Below the pieces are notes generated by a model. That model was not told the origin of the DNA, ran no database searches, and saw only the letters and a list, made by a program, of their open reading frames with translations. From NCBI GenBank assembly GCA_963930775.1, contig OZ005689.1, positions 8,506,854 through 8,570,853 on the forward strand: DNA of 64,000 nucleotides. Reading direction: 5' to 3'. This document shows positions 48,624 through 58,049 of the stretch, in pieces. Source of the DNA: Cliona cf. orientalis (Eukaryota; Porifera; Demospongiae; Clionaida; Clionaidae). The first letter of the stretch is position 1. Each line of letters begins with the position of its first letter. The position numbers and the translations under genes are program-made.

Positions 48624-49437
48624 ATAATGATTGTTTGAACTTTACTTTTGACATGTATGGTGTTGTAGTAATATATCGATGTGTGCAATTTTTATCGAGA
48701 AACTCACCTTACTTTTGGGTGAGGGATTGGTGCAAATAAGGGTCAACACCACATTCATGTATTGTGGTAGCATTGTTTCGAGGGACTTTCCCTGGGAAAA
48801 CCCATAATTTAATGTTGCAAAATTCATAGCAGATACTATAATACTATTGTGAAAAAGTTGTATAATAATATAATATATTCATACCTCTGATATTCCAGTG
48901 CGGAGGTGTACATATTATGTATGTAATTCATGTTAATTTCTTTTGCAAAAATTTAATAATAATGTTAATAATACTTTGATAATAATATACATACAAATCT
49001 TGTATTATAATACTAATTACAAGTATTACAAGTGAAATAGGAACCTCAATTTGAAATATCATTCTGAGTTGAAACACCTAGCTATCTGACTTTGTGTATA
49101 TGCTATTAGCCTATGATAGTGAGGTTAACATTGCATGTATGTTGAATTTGGATAAAAATTAGTTAGCCATGATGCACTGAAAGTTTGAGCTCAAGGACAA
49201 TAAAATATGTCATGAAGTGTGCTATTGGGTAAATTTCGACAAGGGCTACTTATTTATCTCAAGTTAGAATCCCTGCTGGCATGTGATGTTGCTACTACGT
49301 ACTAAGATTATCCTTACTCATTGTGACCTTTCAACTCAAGCTTAAGGCTTCCATTGCACACCCAATTCAAGGCGTACTCATTATAGTCACATATAGGGTT
49401 AAGTTATAGGGTTAAGTTTTTTCATTAAAATTTAATG
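48624..49437. other. Intergenic, no gene seen
   Basis: 3' flank of the GPI gene. AT-rich, no exon supported. Confidence 0.5.
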
Positions 49438-49900
49438 TTAATACAGCACATAAAGAGAACCTATAAGTGATAACAGGAGTACATTACTAGGAGTGTGCAA
49501 CCCACATAGTAGTAGTACAATCATCTCTTTAATTCCAGATATGACATCACAGAATAGCATTATTAATATGCAACCACTAAAACCATGAAGCCATGAAGGT
49601 TGTGTCTGCACTGTCCTATCAGTAACTAGCTGCAGCTGCATCTATATACAGAATATAACTCAGTGGTTGCAACTTAAGTACCTTCTAATAATATTCAGGC
49701 CCACGTACAAGGGTGGTTGTGATGTCACATCTGGAAAGAGATGTTTGTACTACTATTGTGTGCATTGCACACTCCTGGTGATAACTATAATATGATCACT
49801 TTCATTCTGTTATTAATTAAGTATCAATGATTTTTTGAACCTGACTACCTATGGAGATGACTACAATATTAAATTTTAGTGTAAAGTTTGCAATACCCAT
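49438..49900 (+). pseudogene. Relic of a third GPI-type Ig gene (3' end)
   Basis: Segments 49440-49474 (AATACAGCACATAAAGAGAA...) and 49778-49900 (GTGATAACTATAATATGATC..., then TTTTTTGAAC, GAGATGACTA and GTAAAGTTTGCAA) align in order with the end of the coding exon and 3' UTR of the gene at 56812 (57385-57570). They are separated by an inserted MITE. The upstream Ig part is not recognisable, so this is a dead fragment. Confidence 0.65.
49489..49776. mobile_element. MITE with AGGAGTGTGCAA termini, inside the relic
   Basis: Left AGGAGTGTGCAACCCACATA and right complement (TGTGTGCATTGCACACTCCT) form inverted repeats of about 60 bp that extend through GTACTACTA and ATGTCACATC words. The sequence GTGATAAC flanks the insertion on both sides (49467-49474 and 49778-49785), consistent with an 8-bp target duplication. 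The exact left boundary is uncertain by about 14 bases. Confidence 0.65.
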
Positions 49901-50009
49901 AACACACCTGTAAATATTTAACATGAAGTTGTATGAACTGTATAATTATAACAGAATGAAATCTCCACTATATTATTATAATACTGTTGACCTGTGAATA
50001 TAAAAGAAT

Positions 50010-50030
50010 GGGGGGGGGGGGGGGGGGGGG
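50010..50030. repeat. G21 homopolymer
   Basis: A run of 21 G lies between the GPI-gene relic and the FN3 relic. Confidence 0.95.
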
Positions 50031-50379
50031 ATACAAGACTAATAAACTCTCAAACCAACACAACTAGGGAGCTAAAATGAGCTCCTAATTTTAAGTTTGT
50101 GTCATTTTGTGGTCAAGGGTGAGTTTAGTAGACCAGTGATCAAGTCAAGTGAATAGATACACCCAGGCCAATAATCACACAATAATAATATGTGCATACA
50201 TGGCTATTAATAGGTGCAATTATGTTCATTGTGTATTACAAACTGTGAATATTCAATAGCAATAATTCAAAGACCAGCTTACGATAACTTCAGTCCAAGC
50301 TCTCATAGCAAGCATCATGCAAGTCACTCGTCAACAGATCTCATGTTATTATCTTTCCCAATAATATTTTCACTTGCAG

Positions 50380-50700
50380 CCTTTAAAACAGCTCTCATGG
50401 GCAAAAGTTTCACATGTGGTGCATTGAAAATAATATACAGCATTAAGGTTTACAACGTACAGTATAGTGAAGGTGCAAACAGGCTACATGTTATAGTTGA
50501 AATGCTGTCAACATACGTCTAGCTCTGCATGTCAACATAGTATTCTAACTAGAAGTACTACCTTGGATCCAGCTTGCATTGGGTTGATAGTAGAACTAAC
50601 ATCAACGCAGGAGTATACCTTCAGCTTGCATGCATTGACATTCAATATTAACACAGACTATCCTTGTAGATTTCCTTATTCCTTTATAATGGAGTCAGCT
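50380..50700 (+). pseudogene. Possible decayed FN3 exon
   Basis: After an acceptor-like cacttgcag, one frame gives ...IIYSIKVYNVQYSEGAN. After a frame shift another gives ...LTSTQEYTFSLHALTFN. Together these resemble the YxIxV and YxxxVxAxN strands of the second FN3 exons of the receptors here (VAYTIEIEDINTG ... NYTMTVIMES). No intact frame, donor or partner exon is seen. Confidence 0.3.
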
Positions 50701-50760
50701 GAATTCCAAGAAAAGATATTACATAGGATAAATTTCCTTAGTGAAACCTGGATAAACTAA

Positions 50761-52198
50761 CTTACAGACGAAAATAAGCCAAAATATGAGTATGCTAAAT
50801 GCACTGCATGAATGAACACCATCTAAAATTTTAAACAACTTTGGCATCATCACTTACGTAGGACATGACAGATACAGGAAAGGAGTAACCATATGTATTA
50901 CATATACATTGTCACAGTTCAAATTTCTATACTATTATTATTGTGTTGATAATATTATCACTTCTATATAGTACATTGTACAATATTATTATGTGAAGCC
51001 TGTATTAATATCATACACACTTATCTCTTAGCTTAGAGTGTCTTCTAAGCATCTAACAACCATGACTAATCTTATTACATTTAAAGATCAAATTGTGAGG
51101 TTGTAACGTGTAACCAAAAACTATGGACACTAAAGGATCAGATTCTATACAAGTAAAGCAAACACTCCGACCAATGCCAGCTAATACTGTATTATGTTAG
51201 CTGCTAGACTGAACATTGAGCCTATTCCCTTTGGCCTCTATAGCTATAATAATATTATTATTGGCTGTATTTTTGCTGTCTTATAAGCTTGCATGCATAC
51301 AGGGCTCACCCTGGACTGAAAGTTAAGGTACCTGCACAACAGCAGGTAGATGTAGATAATAATGATGAAATCCACACAATATAAGATATCAGCCATAAAA
51401 TTAATGGGCTATTGAAATATTTCCCTATTGCCATGGTTGAGGTGCATGAGTTGATCAGGGTGTTGAAATATATTTCCTTGTTTCATTATAGTCGAGGTGT
51501 ATGTGTTGACTATAGCCTCATCCCCATGGAGTCCCAAATTCTGAACTTGAGGGGTGCCTGTGGACGAGGCTGTGTTGACTAGCCGTTCCAGGTGTTTGCT
51601 GGTCCCCAGTAGTTTATAATACAGCAGATGGCAGTTTCCAAAAACAGAGAATGTTATGTAGCCAGTAACTGCGACACATAGATCGTCCAAAAAGATATGT
51701 TAGTGAAAACATCAAAGGCCCTATTATGATAATAACTTTACCCTCGAGACGGAAGGCAATAAAAGTAACAGTAGTAGAATGGGCATATACACAATGTCAT
51801 GCAGCAACACCAGTGCCAAAGGTTACTGACATAAGTAAACTAAAGATCATAGTTTTGATAACTAAGGTGTTGGGATCGGTTTCAAGTAGAGCGTGTTTCT
51901 CAAGGAAAATTATAGTTATTGTTGACATTGTGACAGTCAACAGTGGTAACCTTGCTAAAAGCTTTCACGCACATGTACAGTGGCAAAGCTAAGGAGAACA
52001 ACTATGTATGTATGCTTGGCAAGCAATATCAATCTTGATTATTCATTATCACTAAAAAATTTTATTCAGGAATTTGACTGATTATGAAAGTGAATACAAA
52101 GAATTATGATAGCCAAACACACACAATAATAATAAGTTTCTACAGTCAAGTAAAAAAATCAAGTCAATGTCAAATGTGCTTTACATTCATAATTTTTG
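50761..52198. other. Intergenic, no gene accepted
   Basis: A minus-strand frame at about 51690-51409 follows an acceptor-like cag and has a hydrophobic start, but part of it is an imperfect palindrome (about 51515-51580), so I do not call it. The rest is AT-rich. Confidence 0.4.
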
Positions 52199-54916
52199 TT
52201 ACTCCTTGTACTTATCTGTATCCTCTGGGCTAAGCTCACATCCATCCGTGCCAACCAGTGCACGACGACCAGCTGCAGGACTCAATATTGCATAATTGTC
52301 ATCCATATCCCTTAGCACTACTGGATTCACAGCTGATATTATTTTAGAGGTACAATTCTGAGCACTGTGATCATGAGCTTCAGTGGCGACAGCTGAGTCA
52401 GTGCCGGTAAGTGTGAGGGTCAGGTGCAGCTTGTTTCGCTGCTTGGGAATCTTTTTGATGACAGGTACTGAGACACTGGTACACCTTGGAATATTTTCGG
52501 TATCACCTTCTGCTGCAGAAGGATGAGATAAAAACGACTTACTTCTAATTTTGGATGCCTGGTGAGCTGATGATGGTGGATCAACATAACGAATGGACTT
52601 TTCTGAGCTTGTTGGAGTACTGGGCTGGCTGTTACAGGCGGATGTGTTTGATGTGCTTGTACTTTGCTTCGTGAGAGTTTCAAACTGAGTTTGAACTGAT
52701 TCATAGACTGGTCCATCATATATTGGATTGTGCACCATGGCATTGCAAACTCTACTTGTTGAATCGTTGACCTTCAGTTCTGTTATTGTTTAAAAGGGTA
52801 TACAATATCATACAATACTTTGCTAGTGAATATAGTTACTATGCATAACTCACTTTTCACTTTTCTCTTATTGTGAATGTAGAGGCACACAACTACACCA
52901 ACAAAGGACAAACATGCTACAATAATAACAGCCAAGCAGGCTCCAATTGCAATCTTATAGTGAAGGATATCTGTAAGGGGAGAATTATCATCATGACCAT
53001 ACAGAGATACTCAGAAGGACATTAATACCTTCATCTTCTTTTAGAGACTTTGAGCATACTAAGGTGGGCGATTTAACTAGAAGATGTGTATCTGTTGACA
53101 CGACAGTGTGCATTATCATGAATTAGGCATATCAAAATTAATGTTGACTATGATAATATTATGCATGTGGTATCTATCTAAATTAGCATCAAACAAAGGT
53201 TGGTACAATTTGTACCGGTGTACTATGAACTTTAATTGTATTTACCCCTTCCCATTAATCTTATCATAATATTATAATATAATATTATATTCCCACTGAA
53301 ATCCATAAAGGTTCAACTAAAAACACTTTCATCTGAAGTTGGTACATGAGCAGTGCATTTTATAATTGAAGCCTAGTACTTGCATACAAATAATTTCATA
53401 ATAATTGTGATTGAATCAACGGTTCTTTGTTTTTTGAGTATATTATACATGTGTTAATTTATGAAACTACCTTCATAATCCCAATCTTATTAAGTTATTG
53501 TTGCTGCTTACTGAAAGGCACTCGGTGAGATTCAATCATCTGAGATTCTATCCAAACTCTTACTGTCACTGAATATTTCTTATCTCGCTCCAATCCCGAT
53601 GTAATAGCATGACTGACAACCCCAGGACCAAGGTGAAGGTATGGCCCATTTATGGAATCATTGCTTTTTTTGTCCACGGTCTCATCGATAGCACTAGTAC
53701 TAATTGAGTAATTCACCATTTGATGTTCACAGATAAGCAAGGGCAACTATATGTATAAGATAATAATTATCACAGTCATGTTAAACATAATATTATGAAG
53801 TCCCATTTTATCTTACATTAATGTTGATCTCCAGTATTGGAGTTACTTTATTTGTGAACAGGACTGTTGTATTTATGTCAGTCACATGAACAGCAAGTTG
53901 TTGATCAGGTGTAACACAAGCTAATTATTATTATGTGAAGAATAATTAAAAATAATCGTTATTATTAATAATATTGTTTTGTACTGTGATAGTATTAATT
54001 TTATAATGGCACATAAAATCACTCACGTGAAAGATATCTTCTTATAACACTGAATGGTGGTAACTCTATTTGATCTGGCTCTACTGTAAACAAAAACTCA
54101 GTACATGTAGACAGGTCGTGCGAGTACGCATCCAGTTCAATAATCAAGGATACTATTATGTCATCAAATGAGGCATTCACAGTAGTGTGATGAACAACTC
54201 TGTCATTTTTTTGATTCGTAACAATGACATTAAAATATTCAATATGGTATCCAGGCCAAAGGAAGGGAGGTGACCATTCCAGTAGGAATATTGTTGAATT
54301 GCAAGACATTGTCTTAACTGAAGGGTTTGGTGCTAGAGGGGTCTCTGTAATAATAAAATTTGTTTAAACCGTGAGTGTGAGGAAATAAATGCAGAACTTG
54401 ATCTTAGACTAATAATAATGTACCACTGCATGCATCCAGGCACCAAATAGATACCTGAAGCTACGATCAATATAGCCCGATCACTTATTCTGATCCCATC
54501 TTGCACGATACAGTAAAGTTCAGTGTTATTGACACTGACTGAAGCAGTTATTGCCAGCTTGCTGTAAAATACACTGGTGGTAGTGTTGTGCTGATTTTCA
54601 AAGATGAAGCCCTGATCTTCATGCCGGTCTTGTTGATGATCATGTGCAGTTGACAAACCATTGATAGTCCAATAAACAGAGCATGTCCGAGGGCAGTGAC
54701 GCACTTTGCACTCAAACACAGCTGTAGTTCCAACTGGAACTAGAAGAGATGATGGATGTGTTTCAATTTCAGGCACTGCAGAATTAGTTGAGAATGATTC
54801 AAACTTGCACTTACTCCCGCTACAGTATTAAATTAATAGTCTTACAATGTATTACCATGATTCTGATTTGCACGGGCAGCACAAACTACAAGAGTGAAAA
54901 TTGATATGCACTGCAT
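52199..54916 (-). CDS. Ig-FN3-FN3-TM receptor with long tyrosine-motif tail (module 2)
   Basis: Eight exons in transcript order: 54916-54856 (signal), 54775-54455 (Ig), 54344-54027 (FN3), 53920-53817 plus 53746-53512 (second FN3, phase-0 split), 53091-53029 (linker), 52970-52854 (membrane), 52779-52199 (tail, TAA). They join to 599 residues. Start chosen to match the paralogue at 47662; an in-frame ATG pair upstream would add about 11 residues before the signal peptide. The membrane segment (residues about 372-396) is followed by HNKRKVK. The 193-residue tail has N424-P-I-Y427-D-G-P-V-Y432-E-S-V, matching the receptor at 33297, then a Ser/Thr-rich part, a basic stretch and a DNYAIL motif near the end. 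The ectodomain parallels the receptor at 45465 but the 3' exons are unrelated. A broken copy of the other paralogue's linker exon remains at about 53336-53382. Role inferred: surface recognition with intracellular signalling. Confidence 0.87.
53336..53382 (-). pseudogene. Decayed linker exon inside an intron
   Basis: The minus strand reads GTACTAGGCTTCAATTATAA ... CCAACTTCAG. This aligns with the working linker exon of the sister receptor (45701-45642) but has an in-frame TAA and has lost the GT donor. It shows that module 2 once used the same exon and replaced it. Confidence 0.7.
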
Positions 54917-55111
54917 AATTTCCTTGCGGTGAACTCGAAGTACCATCATCTTTGACTTTAGTCGATCTGCAATCGGATAAATGTCACGATTGCATTTGTA
55001 AGTGAATGCGTGGGTGAAATTGTCTTCTCCGGAAGTGCGCCGCGTGCGCGCGCATTCAGTAGCTACATTCATCTGTAAAGATCGTCATACGTATTCCTGA
55101 TTATGCTGCGA
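54917..55111. promoter_or_regulatory. 5' flank of the module 2 receptor
   Basis: Carries TTTGACTTTAGT (54951-54962), GTGAATGCGTG, CCGGAAGTG (an ETS-like site), a GTGCGCGCGCATT block and AAAGATCGTCA (55078). They are in the same order as the divergent promoter at 47663-47920. The partner GPI gene is no longer adjacent; transposons separate them. Confidence 0.5.
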
Positions 55112-55377
55112 ATCTCGTTATGTACAGAGATCCTACGAGAACTTAGAAAAATTTCGACAAGTGTAAAACAAAAAGAAAGAAAGCATAAAGCGAGATTTGA
55201 ACCCGCTACATTCTGTTCCATACACAAAATTAAAAGCCCCAACCACTACACCACCGCTGTTGTCGCTGCTACCAATCATTATTAATTTTTCCCCCTTTCA
55301 TAGACATACCCTAGAGACTAACCCTGCTAACCCATCCCCAACCCCCCCCAGCCACTCCCATCCATACCGCGTATAAT
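55112..55377 (-). mobile_element. TIR element with tRNA-like block (left part of a split copy)
   Basis: Closely matches 22265-22505: ATCTCGTTATGTACAG at the start, the minus-strand tRNA-like block with B box GGGTTCAAATCTCGC (one change), and the CCCAACCCCCC tract. The remainder of the element appears at about 56640-56730, so a later insertion at 55378 split it. Confidence 0.65.
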
Positions 55378-55998
55378 TACATCCTAAGTGGGAAGAAAAT
55401 CTAATGTAATGTAATGTAATATAATGTAAGTAAACTCAGCCCCAGAACATGCTACGAAGATAATTCAAAGACCAGCAGATAGAGCATAAAAAAATTTTTT
55501 AAAAAAATTACACGTTCCAGAATTTTCAATTTCACTTTCATTGTCGAGTTATATTAAAGCGAAAATGTCCTTGTCAAAACACAAAAGCCACAACTATACT
55601 ACAGTTCAGATGGTCTAATGGTTAAGCTCTGAGTCTGCCAGGCAGTGTGAAATGCGAGCCCCGGTTCGAATCCCGTTAGTGCCGATTTTTTTTTTTCCAA
55701 CTCTTTTTAACAGCCAATGATGCCGGGAAAGGTTGTCTTACATGTATATTGGATAATAAAGATTAAATACTAGTATGTATACTGATGCATCATCATCAAT
55801 ACACAGTTTAGGCCAATGACAATAATATATATTTACCATAGCTAAACACTAGAGTGAAACAAAGTTAGGTAAAGATCGTCATTGGCTGCTTCATGCTCTA
55901 GATAACATCTAAACTTGTTAAATTCAGTTTATTCCTCCTAATGCAGATGTTTTTCTTGCTGAATGAACACACTTTTTCCCACTTAGGATGCGGTCAGT
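55378..55998. mobile_element. TIR element CATCCTAAGTGGG containing a tRNA-like sequence
   Basis: Left CATCCTAAGTGGGAAGAAAA and right TTTTTCCCACTTAGGATG are inverted; about 620 bp. Inside at about 55609-55690 (+) is a second tRNA-like block: A-box-like GGTCTAATGGTTAAG, perfect B box GGTTCGAATCC, then T11, a good Pol III terminator. The acceptor stem does not pair, so I call it tRNA-derived (SINE-like), not a tRNA gene. Confidence 0.6.
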
Positions 55999-55999
55999 C

Positions 56000-56635
56000 T
56001 TCTTATAATAATAATAATAATAATAATAATAATTAATAATTTCGGTGAACACACCATTTCATAAGGTGTACAAGAAATAGTAGTAACGTTATAAGACTAT
56101 ATTATTAATTTTAAGAAAGTATAAAGAATAGAAATTACAGTAATTAATCACAGCAGATAGTGTAGATCATGGGCTCCACATCCATGTCACTTGGACTGAG
56201 TAGATTTAAGTCTTAAAAATCTTACAAAGTCAGCACATATGACATCTTCTTGAAAGTATGTTTTCTGATACTTCTGCCCAACGTAATGATTATGACCAAC
56301 AGGAGTAATTGTGCAGGTGAGAAAACGAGAAAAAGTAGCTACTACTAAGCAAAGCAGACTTAGACTGGCAGATCTTAATTGAAAAACGATTAGACCAACT
56401 TACAAGTCTATTAAAAACACTATCAAGATGTGCAACTTTATGGAGTATACGGGAGTGGCAATTTCTGGGTAACTTCCATATATAGAATGTTATTAAAGGC
56501 AACTTCTAAGGATTTGATTTGGTTACAAGTATTAAATATCCCAAAGAACGCCACCATACAACGACAGACAATGGGAGCTGAAAAGGACTGTCTTGACATG
56601 AGGATCACAAGCAGAGAAAGTACTCAAGGCACGTT
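56000..56635. other. Insertion-derived sequence, no gene
   Basis: Lies between the CATCCTAAG element and the right fragment of the split element. It begins with an (AAT)n stretch. No exon supported. Confidence 0.4.
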
Positions 56636-56639
56636 AATT

Positions 56640-56811
56640 AATACATTATACGCGCACGCGCGCGTGATTGCGTCATAACCACGCGCCGATAATCTAATTA
56701 GGATCTCGGTACATAACGATTTCGACTGCGAATAGGTATATATAAATAGGGCGAGGCTCAAGCGCAACCATCGAATTTGATTGATTACAACTTCATTGGT
56801 ACTGAGAGCTG
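56640..56811 (+). promoter_or_regulatory. Promoter of module 2 GPI gene next to a transposon end
   Basis: 56640-56730 is the right end of the split TIR element (shared with 22520-22612: GATTGCGTCATAACCACGCG, ACATAACGATTTCGA). Directly after it comes TATATAAATAGG (56738-56750), a good TATA box about 65 bases before the ATG at 56812. The transposon end thus sits in the core-promoter region. Confidence 0.6.
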
Positions 56812-57473
56812 ATGGTTCTGCAGATGGAGAACTATTGTTTTAAGATTTTTGTGACTTCAATACTGTGCTTGGTCCTTTCTCCTCGCGGTAAGAAAAATGC
56901 TACTCAGTATGAGGATAGCTATACTAGTCTAGCTACAAAAGAAATATAATAATTAAGTATTAGTTGTTTGCTACAGGATGTTGTTCTACACATAATTCCT
57001 TCGTAGTTCAGCCGACAAATCAAACAGCTCCGTTTGGGGAACATGTCACCTTCACGTGTGCTGTCTCAAGCTGTAATCACACTCTAAGAATCCATGCCAA
57101 TGGCGAACGTCCACAGTACTTAAATGTCTCTGAATTTTACTACAGTGAAAGTGTAATCTGTAATCAGATGGGTCAGTATGTGGCAATGTTATCAATCACT
57201 GTGAATTACAAAACATTGAAAGAAGTGAAGTATGTCAACTGCAAGTTGGTCCGATTTGCAAATGGAGTCTCACATTCCATTCTAAGTGATAAAGCTTATA
57301 TTGTCAATGTGACATTTCCTGGCCAATCTCAACCAACTAATTATCATATTTCAAGCACTGAATACTTTGTTACTAATTTTTCATTGAATACAGCACACAA
57401 AGAGAACCTATCAGTGATAACTATGATCACTTCTATTCTGTCATTAATTATTATCAAGACAATATTTGTTTGA
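56812..57473 (+). CDS. GPI-anchored-type single-Ig protein (module 2)
   Basis: Two exons: 56812-56887 (ATG, signal peptide with IFVTSILCLVLS) and 56977-57473, phase 1, 190 residues. Starts MVLQ like its paralogue at 47921. The mature protein shares PTNQTAPFGE, SSCNHTL, VAMLS, NYKTL.EV.YVNC and SDKAYI with it, while intervening loops differ strongly. N-glycosylation sites are numerous. The C-terminal hydrophobic segment (LSVITMITSILSLIIIKTIFV) fits a GPI signal, with a single Lys that makes a short membrane anchor a minor alternative. It lies head-to-head with the receptor at 54916, now 1.9 kb apart because of transposon insertions. Confidence 0.82.
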
Positions 57474-58049
57474 ACTTATCGAGATGACTATTGTGATGAC
57501 TCTGTTATCACTAAACTATAGGGATATGACATCGACTGATACTTCTATAATAGTAGTGTGAAGTTTGCAAGTGAATTGCACATGTAGAGTTGATCATGCT
57601 ACTTGCTAATCCCATTATCATATGTCATTTTAAGTCTCGATCACCAATAAATCCTCTCTTGATTGGTTAATAATTATTTGTGTGTCATTTTGAAATGTTG
57701 CATACCACATCACTGCTGTAGCATGCTTCGAAAAATGGACATTATATCTACCCAACGGAATAAAAATGGTCATAATGTCGATTACCTACAGCTACATAGA
57801 TGGTACAGCATGCAGGCTGATCCCTCCGAGGAGCAACGTCATGCACCATCAATCAGAATTTAAGTTTAATTTTTGAAGTGGAGTGCAACTGGAATCTTAT
57901 GAGCAATATTTATTATAATATTATGCTGGAGATCTCTATGATCTTGACACTTTCCTTCCGCAAATCATACAAGCTATTAAGAATGCAGTGATAATAAACA
58001 AAACATTTAAATTAAAGTTCTCTTATCTGATTCTATGGGTGTTCATGCA
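57474..58049. other. Intergenic, no gene seen
   Basis: 3' flank of the GPI gene; AATAAA-like words occur from about 57647. Nothing else recognised. Confidence 0.45.

Noticed and set aside
51409..51690. Minus-strand 93-codon frame with hydrophobic start and acceptor-like cag
   Set aside because: Part of it is an imperfect palindrome (GCCTCATCCCC / GGACGAGGC), there is no partner exon, and no domain is recognised.
55609..55690. tRNA gene on the plus strand
   Set aside because: Good B box and terminator, but the 5' and 3' ends do not pair and the anticodon arm is poor.
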